Source of the DNA: Ctenosaura bakeri
Lineage: Eukaryota > Chordata > Lepidosauria > Squamata > Iguanidae
Assembly (NCBI GenBank): GCA_948474755.1
Contig: CAOLHI010001014.1
Location: 558,001-622,000 of the forward strand
DNA length: 64,000 nucleotides
Reading direction: 5' to 3'
Shown here: piece after piece, positions 24,535-36,740 of the stretch
Numbering within the stretch: position 1 is the first letter of the stretch
How the letters are laid out: each line of letters begins with the position of its first letter
The notes under the pieces: model-generated
What the model was told of the DNA's origin: nothing
Databases searched by the model: none
Seen by the model: the letters and a program-made list of their open reading frames with translations, nothing else
Translations under genes and position numbers: made by a program

Positions 24535-24652
24535 GTATGATCCTTCCAGAAGTTGCTGAACTGCAACTCCCAACATTCTTCAACATTGGCTATGCTGACT
24601 TGGGCTGATGGAAATTCCAGTTCAATTATATCTGGAGGGCTGCACAATTCCA
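24535..24652. mobile_element. palindromic 'ctgcaactcccaacattc' MITE
   Basis: The left arm 'agaagttgctgaactgcaac' is mirrored by a right arm with 'tggaaattccagttcaa' and 'atctggagggctgcac'. A central 'attggctatgctgacttggg' separates the arms. Relatives lie near 13500-13600, 29105-29170, 41690-41830 and 54680-54770. Confidence 0.6.
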
Positions 24653-26024
24653 AACTCCACTATAAAGACACAGTTTTCCGTCTGTATCTAGTTGTGCATT
24701 GAAAATAAAGAGAATAGCAAAGAAAATAGCCAAAACCACTAAAAACAACCTTGTCTTATGCTACAGTCCAAAAAGAATATGCATTTCCCATGATATCAAC
24801 AGGTTATGGAGCTGTTTGATGAAATAAAATAATGGTCCACGTGGTACCTACAGGTATATTGGCTCTGTTTGATATTTGGGGTGGGGATTCTGGACACAAG
24901 AATGTTGGATATTCATTTGACACTGGACACAAAAATTATTTCAACCTTTTCTTTATTGGCAGGAAAAATATAGCTTGCCAGTAGAAAGGTCAACACTCCC
25001 CCATACTCCCCCAGAAAAAGAATATGGGAAGAACCCTATGTAAAATTACCTCCTTTTTAATTTTCTTTTTTAAAAAGCTTGTTCTGAAATAAAGCTGAAT
25101 AGTATTAACAACTTGATTGTAACTGTTATCTTTTTGCAATGTCCATATAGCTTCTTTGTCATCTAAAAAACGAGACTTCGTATCTTTCTATGGAGCATGT
25201 TAGTTTGCTTTCAAATACAATGCAAAAAAAAAAAAAAATTTTATAGATTTCAAAAGGCATATAAAGTCTTAACACATCACGGGCCAAAGGTGGTAAAAGA
25301 ATACTTTAGGAACCTGCTGCTGTACTTTATGGTGCTTTAGAGAACAGATTTCAAGCCTTAAATATGCATAGTTGCATAAAGGTCGTACCTTCCTATTTTA
25401 ACAGACCTGCACCTGTGTTTATTTAGCACAATATTTCTTAGGTTAATCGCTACAGTTGATTTGTTATTGTAGTTAGCCCCAGACAGTAAATATAGCTATG
25501 GGACAATAAACTACATTTTTGAAAACGTCTCAACTTGTCACCTGAATTTACTAAACAGAACATGGCTCTGCCATTATAGTAGGCTCTACGCAGAGCTTCA
25601 AACAACAGAGTAAAAGCAGCAGCATAGCAGAAGGCATCTCTCTCAAAAATGCAGAGCGTGAAAAAATTACATTGCTAGACTACAACTTCCAGTGACAATA
25701 TTGGCTAGAGCATTTTAAGAGCTTTAGTCCAAAAAAAGTAACTTTTCCAGGTTCTAAAAATTATGTTGCTTAATGTGACTTTGCAAACAGTTTTAACAAA
25801 TATACTCCAAAATCTCAGGGCAATCTCTGATTATTACACCTTGAAAGTATTTAGCACTCATCATCGTAATTATTAAAAAATCAATTTCTCTACTGCATCC
25901 TTCAGCCAATGATATCTCAAAGTGGTATACAACAGATAAATATTAAAATACAAACATTAAATAATTAGCAATGACATATTTCAAACAACAAGGAGTCTTC
26001 TGACAGCCTCAAGCAGCCTTTCTC

Positions 26025-26140
26025 AAACTTTTTATCCTGGAGGAACCATTGAAACAAATGTCAGGTTTCAGGACACCTCTTCATAAACATTATTACACTT
26101 AAAGCTCAAGAAGTTTCCCAACCCTTGTTAAGAAATCCTG
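26025..26140. mobile_element. hAT-like terminal fragment
   Basis: It starts 'cagcctttctcaaactttt' and continues 'tatcctggaggaaccattga', then 'tcaggtttcaggacacc', resembling the ends of old hAT-type elements. No clear partner terminus or target duplication. Confidence 0.35.
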
Positions 26141-26314
26141 GCTTAAAGACTGAACAGTGTTAAGCCTTCATGTTTTCAGTCTTTAAGACTCTTTGGTTTT
26201 GCGACAACAGCGTAACACAGCTCTACCTCACTCCACACTCCACAAGCCAAGAATACTTAAAACCAGAGGATCAGAACACAGTTCTCAAACTTGACAGCAC
26301 AATCTATTTAAGAA

Positions 26315-26530
26315 GGCCTGGGTACAAAGACTGGTCTTTAGCCTAAGATCCCATCTGAACTTGAAAACTAAGCAGAATGAGCCCTGCTTAGTACTTGGAT
26401 GGGAGACTGCCAACAAATACCAGGTACTGTAGGCTGCATTTCTGACAAAATCACTACCTCTAACAAAATCACCCTACAAAGTTTATGGGGTTGCTATATG
26501 TCAAGAAACGAATTGAAGGTGCATAAACAT
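26315..26530 (+). mobile_element. 5S rRNA-derived SINE (5S-Sauria type)
   Basis: The head closely follows 5S rRNA: 'gatcccatctgaacttgaaa', 'actaagcagaatgagccctg', 'cttagtacttggatgggaga', then 'aggtactgtaggctgc'. It is followed by a tail with 'ggggttgctatatgtcaag' and 'aacgaattgaaggtgcataa', the BovB-like tail also seen in the tRNA-headed SINEs. The internal polymerase III control region of 5S is thus joined to a LINE-recognised tail. It is a retroposed SINE, not a 5S gene. Confidence 0.85.
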
Positions 26531-26964
26531 ACATGGAGCACACCACAAATATAAGAGAAGAAGGCATTCCAGAAGAACATTATGGAAAAGGTACAGATGG
26601 AGCAATCACCAAACCTTCTCTAACTGTACAATATTTCATCAAAATATCACCCTAAACAGAATCCACAGTGATCCGTGGCATAGGCCCAGCAATGATGTCT
26701 ATGTAGGAAAATGTTTCAAGTTCTGCTGAATTTTATCTCTATTCTCTTCATAAACAGTGAAATCTTGCGAAGAATCATTTATAAGGCAGAGGTTTTCCCT
26801 TAGCAAAATATCTTGATCTGTTTGGGTCACTTTGGGATTCATTTTCATAGAATACGAAATGGTAAAGGGATATATGAAAACAAGGGGAGGGGTGTAGAAG
26901 GGGAAGAATGTAGATATTTAATCATAGCACACTGAAAGTGTATCTCTGTTCTAGTTACAGAGGA

Positions 26965-27125
26965 CTGATACCACTTTAACTGTCATGATTTGATTGCGTA
27001 CAATACTAGGATTTGTAGTTTGAAGAGGTACTTGGAATTCTTTGCTAATGAGATCTAGACCACACCCAGCCAACCACTGGGTTGGCTGAGTATGGTTTAG
27101 ACAGTAGTTCAACTACAACTACAAT
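26965..27125. mobile_element. degraded palindromic MITE relative
   Basis: It begins 'ctgataccactttaactgtc', contains 'actaggatttgtagtttga' and a central 'cagccaaccactgggttgg' hairpin, and ends 'aactacaactacaatagtg'. The imperfect symmetry suggests an old non-autonomous DNA transposon. Confidence 0.45.
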
Positions 27126-27129
27126 AGTG

Positions 27130-28193
27130 TAGACAAGCTCTTTGACAATACCTACCTTTGACAATACCTACCTATCTTTTCTAAATCTTTCACTTTGTCT
27201 TCTTAACAACCCCTCCCTGCTCCCCCTTTCCCAGACCACTTTTCTGAAATATGAAATGAAAACAATAATAATAAGGCACAAAGATCTTACCACTCCCTTT
27301 ACAACAGGAACAAAAAAAATGCAGCTCTGCCATATCAGTTGGCTTCAGAAGCTTGCTTTAACAGATCAAAATAGACCCATAGCCTTGGGAATACTATTCT
27401 CAATCTCTTCCCATTTCATATTGGTTGAAAAAATTAAGAGGAATATTAAGAATATTAAGGATGCAGGCAATGCCTACTTTTAAAGTTGTTGAATACCCAA
27501 GTTTTACCACAAAACATGCAAAGTCCCAAATTCCCTAAAACACAGATTATCTTTGCTGTTCCTAAGCACTGAGATGTTTTCTCTCTTCACCCACTTACTT
27601 TGTTTATGGAACTTTTAATGAAATGTCAAGTGAAGATAGAAGAAAACAGGACTATCAGCACTAGTCAGTCAAGAAAAACAGATCACTGATTAGTCTTTGT
27701 TTTAAGAAAAAACAAGTCACTGGTGGAAAGAAAAAACCCACAAGAAACCAATGAGGATTACAAATATGGAGAATCTGAGGATACAGCATCTCTTGTCATT
27801 TCCTGTTAGGATGAAAGATGGGCGCAGATTATTCAACAATAGCCTAGAGCACAAAGCTGTGCTAAAAGCCATCCTTTTACAGATCTTCGACTAAGCTAGA
27901 AAAGCTTCTTCAATGTGATTCATGAATTAAGTATGCTACAAGCTAAGCTAACGGAGCTCTGTTTTTTAGCACTGGAAATGTATTGATAAATATTGTACAA
28001 CTGTCAACTATATCCAACTAGACAAGCGTTAATTGAAAACTCACAGGACTATAGAAACCAAGCTAAAAACAAAACACTCATGATGCAATAGTATACATGT
28101 CCACTCAGAAGATTCTCCTATTGAATTCAGCAAGGCTTGAATTCCCAGGTAAGTGGTGGCAGTTTTAAAAGGCTGCCATACTGTATATTAAAA
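27130..28193. other. intronic stretch, no gene seen
   Basis: A 17-bp direct repeat ('tttgacaatacctacc', about 27141-27173) is the only structure noted. The open frame at 27142-27483 has no recognisable family and starts in this repeat. Confidence 0.5.
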
Positions 28194-28415
28194 CACAGTG
28201 GACCCTCCGTATAAACAGTTTTTGCATCTGCAAAATCCAGGTTCATAGAGCTTCATATCCTATACTGAAATGGTTACAATGTGAAGGGAGATGCACTGAA
28301 GCATCCGCCCATGCATTGCCACCATTTAATAATATATGATTTGAATGTTTGTGGTTTTTTTCGGGGGGGGGTTGTCCTGAAACAGAATCCCCACAGATAC
28401 AGACGGTCCACTGTG
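28194..28415. mobile_element. 222-bp MITE with 'cacagtggaccctccgta' ends
   Basis: The left end 'cacagtggaccctccgta' is mirrored by the right end 'acggtccactgtg'. The ends recall Tc1-mariner/pogo (Tigger-like) non-autonomous elements, but I cannot read a clean TA duplication. The interior shows 'gaatccccacagataca', complementary in part to 'ttgcatctgcaaaatcc'. Confidence 0.6.
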
Positions 28416-29989
28416 TGTGCTTTTTTAGACTATTTATAATATACCACTGACACAGGCATGCCATTTCACTCAAGCAATACTTCATTGTGAACAACCAAGG
28501 TTGGAGCCAGGCAGCAATTTCATACTTAAAAGTCCCATGTTGCCAACATCATGTGAGAAGCACCTTCCCAAAAAAAAAAAAAGGGCAACTATGAGCCAGA
28601 GGCACATGACATATGGAATTATATGATGAGACCAACTTTTATCAGTAACATCCCAAATAGCAATTCTATCCCAGGAGCTTTCAGGTATAAAACGAAATGT
28701 AGGTTGTGACAAAAACAAGAATTGGCTTCTTTACATCATAATACTTTGACTTTTATTTTCTGGAAGTACAAACAGAAAGGATAGCAGCAGGGTAGGGAGA
28801 AGTTGTTGGTGGGGTGGAGAGATCAAGCAGTTCACAAAGAGCTAAAAGTCTCCTGCATACTATCTTCTCTTCTAAAGCAATTTTGAGAAGACAAGTCTAC
28901 CTTCTCCAGCCTGTCCCCAGCCCTCCCCAACCACTCCAAATGCAGTAAGTCTCGTTTATTCATGCATGTAACTCTTTAACCTGCAACCTGAAGTGGGAGA
29001 ATCCAGAAGAAAGCACTCCTATTTGATGGTGCTTCATATGCTGGATCGGAGTTCATAGTTTTTCTGGGGTTTTCTACATCACTAAACCTTGTCCATAGTC
29101 TAAGACAGGGTGGGCAACTTGAGGGTCTCCAAATGTTACTGGGCTGAAAATCCCATCATCCCAACCAGCATTGGGGTGGATGTAGTCAACACAAATGGAG
29201 GACACAGTATTGGGAAAATGAGACTTACTCTTTCAAAATTGCACTGCTAAGGAATATTGTGTGAAGGAGAAAGTTGATTCCATTGCCCAGATGGAAGGTA
29301 ATATACTAATTCAGAATCCAACTGCCTCAACTGCCCAGGAATCCTATGTTCACATCATAGAACTTACTTCTAGGCAGGCATCAGTTCACAGAACCATGGG
29401 TTTTCTTTTTATCAATCACAAATTGTTTTGGACCCTTTCCTATTATATTTATCAACGGGACTAAAGGCATCTCAGTAAGCGAAATGAACAGGAGGCCCTG
29501 AACCACCATTATTCTCAGCTTACTGCCCCTCAAGATTTCTCCTAGGAAGCAGAAGGAAACTGATGGTTTGCTTCTAAAATACAAAGATAATGCTAGGTTT
29601 CAGTTAAAGACAGAAAGATCTTTATAGCACGAGCCTTAATCTTAGGTTCACTGGAAAATATATCAATTTAGAGGATTTTAGTGAGAGGGAGGGAGAAAAC
29701 AAAAAGGAAAAATGAGAGATGACCGTCATCACTACTAATTGCACTTTTTGGATGCCATTAAAAAAAAGACTAATGGTGTTTTACAATTAAAATGTTCAAC
29801 AACAAAAACAACAGACAATACAGTGCACCCCTTCCAAAGAACAAGTAACAGGGACAATCAATTGGCCTAAAACCAACATTTTAAAATATTAGTCTCATGC
29901 CATCAAATGCCTGGGGGTAGACAAATGTCTTTATCAGGCACTGAAAAGATCACAACTTTAGCACTAGATGGGTGTCATCAGGAAAACAT

Positions 29990-30640
29990 TCAGTAAGTTC
30001 TTGGGAGCAGGACTGAAATACCCTCTCTCTTGTCACACTCTTGGACTTGACAAAAGACGCATAGGTTGATCTCAGGGTATGGTAATGTTCATGATTGGAG
30101 AGGCATTCTGTCAAAGACTGGGGTCTTGAGCTGCGTAACACCTGGTAAACTAAAACTATGGAACAGAAAACACTGGGTAGCTAGGCCAGAATAGGTGTGA
30201 CATGATCAGACCTTTTACTTCCCAGGATCAATCCAGCTGCCGCATTCTGCACTAGCAACATTTTCTCAGCCAACTTGAAAGGCAGCCCCATGCAATTAAT
30301 CGAATCTAGAAGTTATTGGTCCACTGAAAGCAGGTTGTACTTACCCATAGGAACCAGTAGGTAGCTTGGCCACCATGTGGAACTGTTATAAAGCTCTCCA
30401 CGCTACTGAGGCTATCTTCCCTAAGTGACAGTACTTGATATATTGGAACCTCCAAGCTATGAACCCTCAAGGAGTACACATCACTACAATACTACTCATC
30501 CAGTCAGAAAAACCGCCCACTAACACCATCCTCAGTCTTGTCTGCACTGAGCCTCAATTTTTCGGTCCTCATCCAGTTCATTGTCATAGCCAGAAACCAA
30601 TTCACTACTCCCACCAACTCATCCGCTGAGTATCAAAAGA
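29990..30640 (-). mobile_element. CR1/L2-clade LINE fragment, RT C-terminal part
   Basis: On the minus strand, 30310-30185 reads MGLPFKLAEKMLLVQNAAAG followed by a DHVTPIL segment, the characteristic region after the reverse-transcriptase core in CR1/L2-type LINEs. Upstream (30340-30640 on the same strand) lies decayed pol sequence, and downstream (to about 29990) the frame continues with breaks. It is inactive. Confidence 0.72.
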
Positions 30641-30729
30641 AATAGAGCTGTGTGTTTTATTATGTACAACAGCAGTCCTAAAAAGAGAAAACAAATATAA
30701 AACTGTCTTTCACCAATATTTAATTACTA

Positions 30730-31230
30730 TAACATCAGCTGGTTCTACTAGAAGAGGACAATATTCTTTCATATGAGCCTGCCTGGATTCTGAGATACTT
30801 AGGGGAGGCCACTGTTTCTATGTCACCACCTCCACAGGTACATTTAGTGGGAAGAGGGACTTCTTGGTGGCTGCCCCCAAGCTCTGGAACTCTCCTCCTG
30901 AAAAGGCTAGACTGGCTTCCTCCATAGTGTTTTCCTAGTGGCAAGTGAACACTTCTTGTTTGTTTCAACACTTGTTTGGGGTCTAACTGCTTATGGAGAT
31001 AAATATTTTAATAATGTGATGTACTACACATGTTTGGAGCTTTTTAATAGGTACATTTTTAAATGGCTCTAAAATCTATTGAGACTTTAATCATAATTTA
31101 ACTATGCTTTAGTGGTGTGAATTTTTATCTGTGTTTATTTTAATTTTGGTAAAACTGGCCACCACTTTTTAAGATTTTTTTTTTACAACTGCGACCTATG
31201 GCAGTATATATTGCTAATAAAATCCTGATT
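30730..31230 (+). mobile_element. CR1/L2-type LINE 3' end
   Basis: The plus strand at 30838-30925 encodes FSGKRDFLVAAPKLWNSPPE, matching the C-terminal 'APxLWNSLP' signature of L2/CR1-type pol. It is followed by a non-coding 3' region ending near 31195-31230 ('caactgcgacctatggcagt', then 'ctaataaaatcctgatta'). It lies head to head with the antisense fragment at 29990-30640. Confidence 0.65.
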
Positions 31231-33761
31231 AGAAAGTGAGCCAGATGACGCTGTCATGTGTACCTAAAGCACTTCCCTTTTTGAGGAGACCCCAGTTTTC
31301 CGCTCTATTACAACTGCTATCCACTTCAGTGACTAAGCCCTTTCTGCTGCCTTGGTCTTTACAAAAACACACAATATTTTTACAGTCTTGAGCCTAGGGT
31401 TTTTTATATTTGCTTATTCACACGCCGTGCTGCACGTTAAGATTACCATTGTATGTTGACTGCAGAAAAACAACAATTTGCCAAAGGCATGGGCTTTAGA
31501 AAACAGATCACGGTGCCCTCTGCAATAGAGCAAGCGCTCCAAGACGTCTAGGACAAGCAAATGAAAGGAACAGGACATTGGCGTTTTCTAAAGGGCACTG
31601 TTCTTTCAGTTGTTATCTAAAAGCCAGACAAATAGTGCATCATATATGGCTACAGAAGACTAGACATCTTGTTCAAGGCTGGACTATAAAAGCACAAAGA
31701 AACAGATGCACAAAGTTTACTCCACTCTTTTCATATGTTTCTCTAGCTTTAGATTATTTTTATTGGATCGCTGGGTTCTAGGAAGCCAAATTAAACTACA
31801 GGCAATTCTAGCCATTGTGTTGTTTAACCTGAAATGTTAAGTTAACATTCTGAGAGTGGAATAGAACAGGAATTTTTTGAGAGTTTGAGCAAAACAAAAT
31901 TATAAATTCTCTATGTAATACTTTTAATTTGCTATCAGAGTTTATAATGAATTCCACAACAGTTTATCTCAACTGCCTAAAAGCTTTCAGCTGAACTTGT
32001 ACATTTCCTTATACAGAGCAATGCCATATATTCAGTTACTTACATTTGTTCTTGCAGCCCTCCTTAGTTTCCTAGCCTTCATACTGAAGATTTTGGGAGT
32101 AGATTATGTTTGAAAGCAGCAATAAAACCAGTAGCACAACAAAGGATATCAGAAAACCGGCAACAGAGTAAAGAAAAGAGTTGTTTCATACATTTTGCCA
32201 CAGCCAGCTCATCTTTGGTGATGGTGGTGATGGGAATTCTTTTCTTAATTCCTTGTGGCATATGATGTGGATGTGTTCACTGGTCATTTTTTGGTTGAAC
32301 ATGTGAGAATTTTTTTTCTTACAAAAAAATCGTTTGTATTCGTAGATACAAATGTACCTTTAAGTTGGGATATAACTGATTGGTTAGATCCTCTTACTAA
32401 AAGATGGAAAGAAAAAAAATCCTGTCCATTGTTCAGTGACTGAAAAATCTAACTGCTTTAGCTAAGCAGAGAGATATATTCCAGAGACACCAATTCCAAG
32501 CAAAAGAAATTGGACATATGGTGAGCTTATATTAATGTATATGGCTAGCCCACATACATATCTTATATACTTCAAGTTTTGCACTTTCTTTCTTTCTCTC
32601 CTCTCCTGCTTTGCTCTTGGGTTCATGTTTCGTTTTTGCTCTTGCACATCCAATACATTTTTTTTTTAAATCCTTAATTCATCTTCTGATATTTTACCGT
32701 TACTACTTCTGTTAACTGCATTTTGCTAATGATAATTTCTGGGTTTTTCCCCCCCTACCAACTATTTTTTATTTTTCAAAATCATATTAAGGCAGGGCAC
32801 ATTCTGTTTTTCTGATTCAAATCAATTCTCTCAACTTTTAAAAATCATCCTGAAGATTTAACCAATCCAAAGCATTTAAAGGCATTGCTAATGCTCACAT
32901 GAAAAGACAGCATGCATGTATTGGACAATGAAATATATGAACAGCAAACTCTAAAAATTATAAAAGATCAAGAAATGGTACTGAGGAAAATGGCCCAAGT
33001 AATTTTATTTTCTGTGCCATAAAACTCAAACTAGAAGACTGACAGCTAAAGATTATTACAAACACAAGCTAAGAATCACACTACTAAGCTTGGTATAACC
33101 CAAGGGGCTTACAGCACAATTTAGGGAAGATGGAGGAGATTCTTTTAGTCATACCAATTCCTCACAACCTCAACATAAATGTAAAAAGTATGTGTGATAA
33201 ACAATCAGAACATGATTCCTATAAGCAAGAAAATGATTTTATGTATCTTGAAACACTGTACATGCCCCTTGTCAGTTTTAAATAATAAATACGTTATTCT
33301 ATGGACTGGCCTTATCAAGCACACTACAACGAATCCTGAAAGAAAATAGTAAAAACAAACAAACCACTGTTTTATAAATCTCAGCTTAACCTTTCATACA
33401 GTGTTCCAACAGGTAGATGCTTTCAGGTCTACAGAATAGTCTGTATGAGGGGAGGAACACTGATAGATTTAATTTCATTTTTATCACACAACACGCTAGC
33501 GTGAGATATAGAACAGCTGTTTTGTGAACTTTCTCATATGGAAGGGCAGCTAGTGATCCAGTCCAACAAAGCCATTCCATCAACAAACTGCAAGTAGTGT
33601 CCTTCTCTTGGAACCAGACTTTCCAAACATTTCCTCTTACTGAAAGCCCACCTTCTATCCTGCCCCCCAAACTGTTCTTTAGAGTTACTCAGTCTTCCAA
33701 ACTGTTATGGGATGAAGCACCAGGAATTGCAAAAGAGCCTCCGCAGACATTGGGAGGCCCC
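31231..33761. other. AT-rich intronic stretch, no gene seen
   Basis: No exon or clear repeat family is recognised. The open frames in it are short and unlike known proteins. Confidence 0.5.
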
Positions 33762-33954
33762 TTGTTGTTGTGTGCTTTCCAGTTGTTTCCACTTCCTACC
33801 ATGGGACTTTCTTGGCAAGACTTGTTCAGAGGAGATTACCCTTACCTCCCTCTTAAACTGTCCTATGTCACCCACTGGGTTCCCATGGACAAGCAAGGAT
33901 TTGAACCATAGTTCAAAGTTCTAGTCCAATGCTCAAATCACTACACCACAGTTG
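33762..33954 (-). mobile_element. tRNA-derived SINE (Sauria type)
   Basis: Antisense copy: 'ttgttgttgtgtgctttcca' at the left (tail end) and 'tcaaatcactacaccacagt' at the right (tRNA-like head). It contains 'gtcacccactgggttcccat' in between. Confidence 0.83.
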
Positions 33955-34490
33955 CTCTCAGGAGACCCCTTATAACCCCCTTCTTTCTGAGCTATTGCTT
34001 TGTTAGACTCGATTCACAGAATTTAACCAAGTATTTAAGACAAAATAGATGGTACATTAGGATTTTCCTTCATATATCATACAGAGGAAAATGCATATTT
34101 CATTTCTTTTTCTAACCAAGCCATTCGTAACAAACTGAATACAGTCTTTACAAAAAGACAACCAGTTAGATCCACTGGTAAATTAATGTGTTTTTGTATT
34201 ATCGTATTTTCTGCATCTTTACTGACTTATTCCAATACGTTTTTATCCCTGCATGATCTCATCTTATATAGGTAAAATCTGCCCTTTTTTAAAAGCACCT
34301 CTATCACTTATCAGAACAATTGACATCTATCCTGTTTACATTCCAGAGAAATCCTACTCTAGTGGTGTTCCTTGTATTTGGGCTCAGAAATGAATGTCCA
34401 TTATCTCTTGGAATCACAATAATTCAAACAAACTTCAGAATGTCATTAAGTATCTGAGTTCTCAGCGGGAGCTCACTTGCAATCCTGAAT

Positions 34491-34491
34491 A

Positions 34492-34525
<34 letters not shown>

Positions 34526-34539
34526 TAATAATAATAATA

Positions 34540-34593
<54 letters not shown>
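34491..34593. repeat. (AAT)n switching to (ATT)n microsatellite
   Basis: AAT repeats run to about 34540 and then ATT repeats to about 34593, so the two halves are complementary and can fold on themselves. It is followed by 'gtatcccgcctctccatatg', a tail seen at the 3' end of some lizard retroposons. Confidence 0.92.
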
Positions 34594-35703
34594 TGTATCC
34601 CGCCTCTCCATATGGATCGAGGCGGTGAACAACTTACAAATAGCATGTATTTCGATACATTTCTATACATGCCCCCAACAAGCTACTCATTTTACCGACC
34701 TGATATATTAAGTTCGCACCTCAGCCTTTCCTATTTTGGTGTAGAATGTAAATAGTCTGAAGACTAACCAGAATATGGTTTTGTTCTTTACATTGAAAAC
34801 CAAGAACTAAATTCTGAGGAACTATTTCATCTTCCCTACACCCTAATCCTGTTCCAGAAAAGATTTTCTATCTCCTGTCTACTACCAAGTCTATGGTAAT
34901 CCACAAAGTTTCTTTTTTTGCCTTGGCAGAAACGAAAATTTGGGCAAGATTTATTGCTGATTGGTCATTGTCCATTGTTTCGGGGATGCTCTTAACTAAT
35001 TGATGCACTGCTGCTTATATTCAATGTGTTTCAATTTTACTGGATTTTTAAAGTATTCTAAATCTATAAGCTCTTTATTCCATGCTGCACTTTTGTTTTA
35101 ATTGTACTCACTTGTTTTGTATGCAAAGGTCCTATGGTCTATGGTCTGAGCATTAATAAACTATTACTACTAACTACTATATAAAAGCTGGTAGTTGCTG
35201 ACAACGGAGAGACCTATGTCCATTCATTAATCATTCTTTCCACATATCTTATTTCTATATGAAAATGCCTCCACACTGGAATAAGTAGATGAAACCACAA
35301 GTTTCCAAAATCCTGTGCAGTCAGAAAATATTTAAAGTAGAGTGTCAATGTTGTGAATCAAGAAGAACCCATCTAATACCTTCATAATTCTATCTTAAAG
35401 ATTGTTTATCCTCTCAAGAGTTATATACTGTTATCCTTCGATGAATAACCCACAATTTTTAATGAACACACATCCCTAAATATTAAGCCTTTATCAATTC
35501 CAGGCTGTATCTTCCCTCTCTCTCTTTCATTCTCTCTCTCTCTTGATTTCTTTTAACAGTATTCTATCCATTCCTCTACATCATTAGCCATTATCAAACT
35601 ATTTTTCAAAGTCAAATTTCAAAAACAGTTTCCAATATGAGATTTAAAATACCACAGTACAATTGGCCAACTTTACTCAAAATAAATAAACTTAACCTAT
35701 ATG

Positions 35704-35908
35704 AGGCTTGAGAGCTTTGAGTGTTGGACTAGGATTTCAGCAGACTAAGGTCTGAATCTTTGCTCAGCCATGGAAACCCATGGGGCGACCTTGGATAAGT
35801 CATGCTCTCTCAGCCTCACTGGAAGACAATAACAACCTTTATCTGAAGAAATGTTGCCAAGAAACTTCCATGGCCAAGACATACAACATGAGCAACAACA
35901 ACAACAAA
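35704..35908 (+). mobile_element. tRNA-derived SINE (Sauria type)
   Basis: Sense copy with the tRNA-like head (from 'aggcttgagagctttgagt'), 'ctcagccatggaaacccatg', 'tctctcagcctcactggaag' and an AAC-repeat tail at 35891-35906. Confidence 0.82.
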
Positions 35909-36589
35909 TGAGACTTCTACTTGCATGAAAGAGGCAACAGAGCTTACAGAAATTCCTTTATTTTGTTTTATTTTATTGGACTACAACGACCAGACTATAA
36001 TACCCTCCAGCTATGACAGCAACAAGGACTAGCTATCACATCGGACAGTGCAAACTGAATGTGTATCTTAGAATCATCCTGCCTTTACTTTTGCCACCCT
36101 GACCCAGGACAAACACCAACCTCAGCATTCCTTTCACTTTCAGTAAACTGCTTGAAATCGTCTTTGGTGTCAGAGTTCCCCTCCTCTTCTTGCTGTGTTT
36201 GTTTCTCTGCTTCTTCCAGAATCTTGGGGCCTCAAATTAGCTGCAACCCTCAAACTTCCTGAAATGGACAATCAACCCACAATAGTCTACACAGATTCCA
36301 CAACCAGAGCCTGGCTCTTAGAAACCTCACAGCCTCTTGCAGCTCTTTCAATTAATTTTTCCCACCTTTAAAAACTGTATTTCATTCCATTAGTTATCCA
36401 TGTTATTCACTTACCATGTGCCAGACTGTTTGTCATTTATGAGCTGTTTCCCTAATAGAAACTCCACAATAATACTTGTTATTTGCCAATGCAATTATTA
36501 TATATATATTGATCCTTTTATATTCAATTAAGAGGACTCAGCTCTTAGAGTGAATCCTGGAGACCAATTTGGCCAGAACATGCCACTTT

Positions 36590-36740
36590 GAAGGTTCAAA
36601 GATCCCCTTACACACATGTATTCACGAAACACAAGAGAGTTCATACATGCTCCTGGAGAGTACATGTGGTAACAGATTCATACACCCAGAAACAACTTCC
36701 AAATTCCATGAGAAAGAGACCATTAAAAGTCAGCATTTCT
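36590..36740 (+). pseudogene. possible decayed C2H2 zinc-finger fragment
   Basis: The plus-strand frame from 36569 reads LHTCIHETQESSYMLLESTC followed by GNRFIHPETTSKFHEKE. This resembles, with decay, the H...H-linker-Y-C..C-F-L-H pattern of a KRAB-type C2H2 array. The first Cys of the finger and the linker Gly-Glu-Lys-Pro are altered. If real it is a relic, perhaps retroposed. It could be chance. Confidence 0.28.

Noticed and set aside
26336..26440. 5S rRNA gene
   Set aside because: Only the 5S-like head is present, with many changes, and it runs into a SINE tail. It is a retroposed SINE.
33597..33911. 104-codon plus-strand frame
   Set aside because: Its second half is antisense SINE and the first half has no family resemblance.
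34473..34670. Frame encoding a poly-isoleucine/poly-leucine peptide
   Set aside because: It is simply the translation of the AAT/ATT microsatellite.
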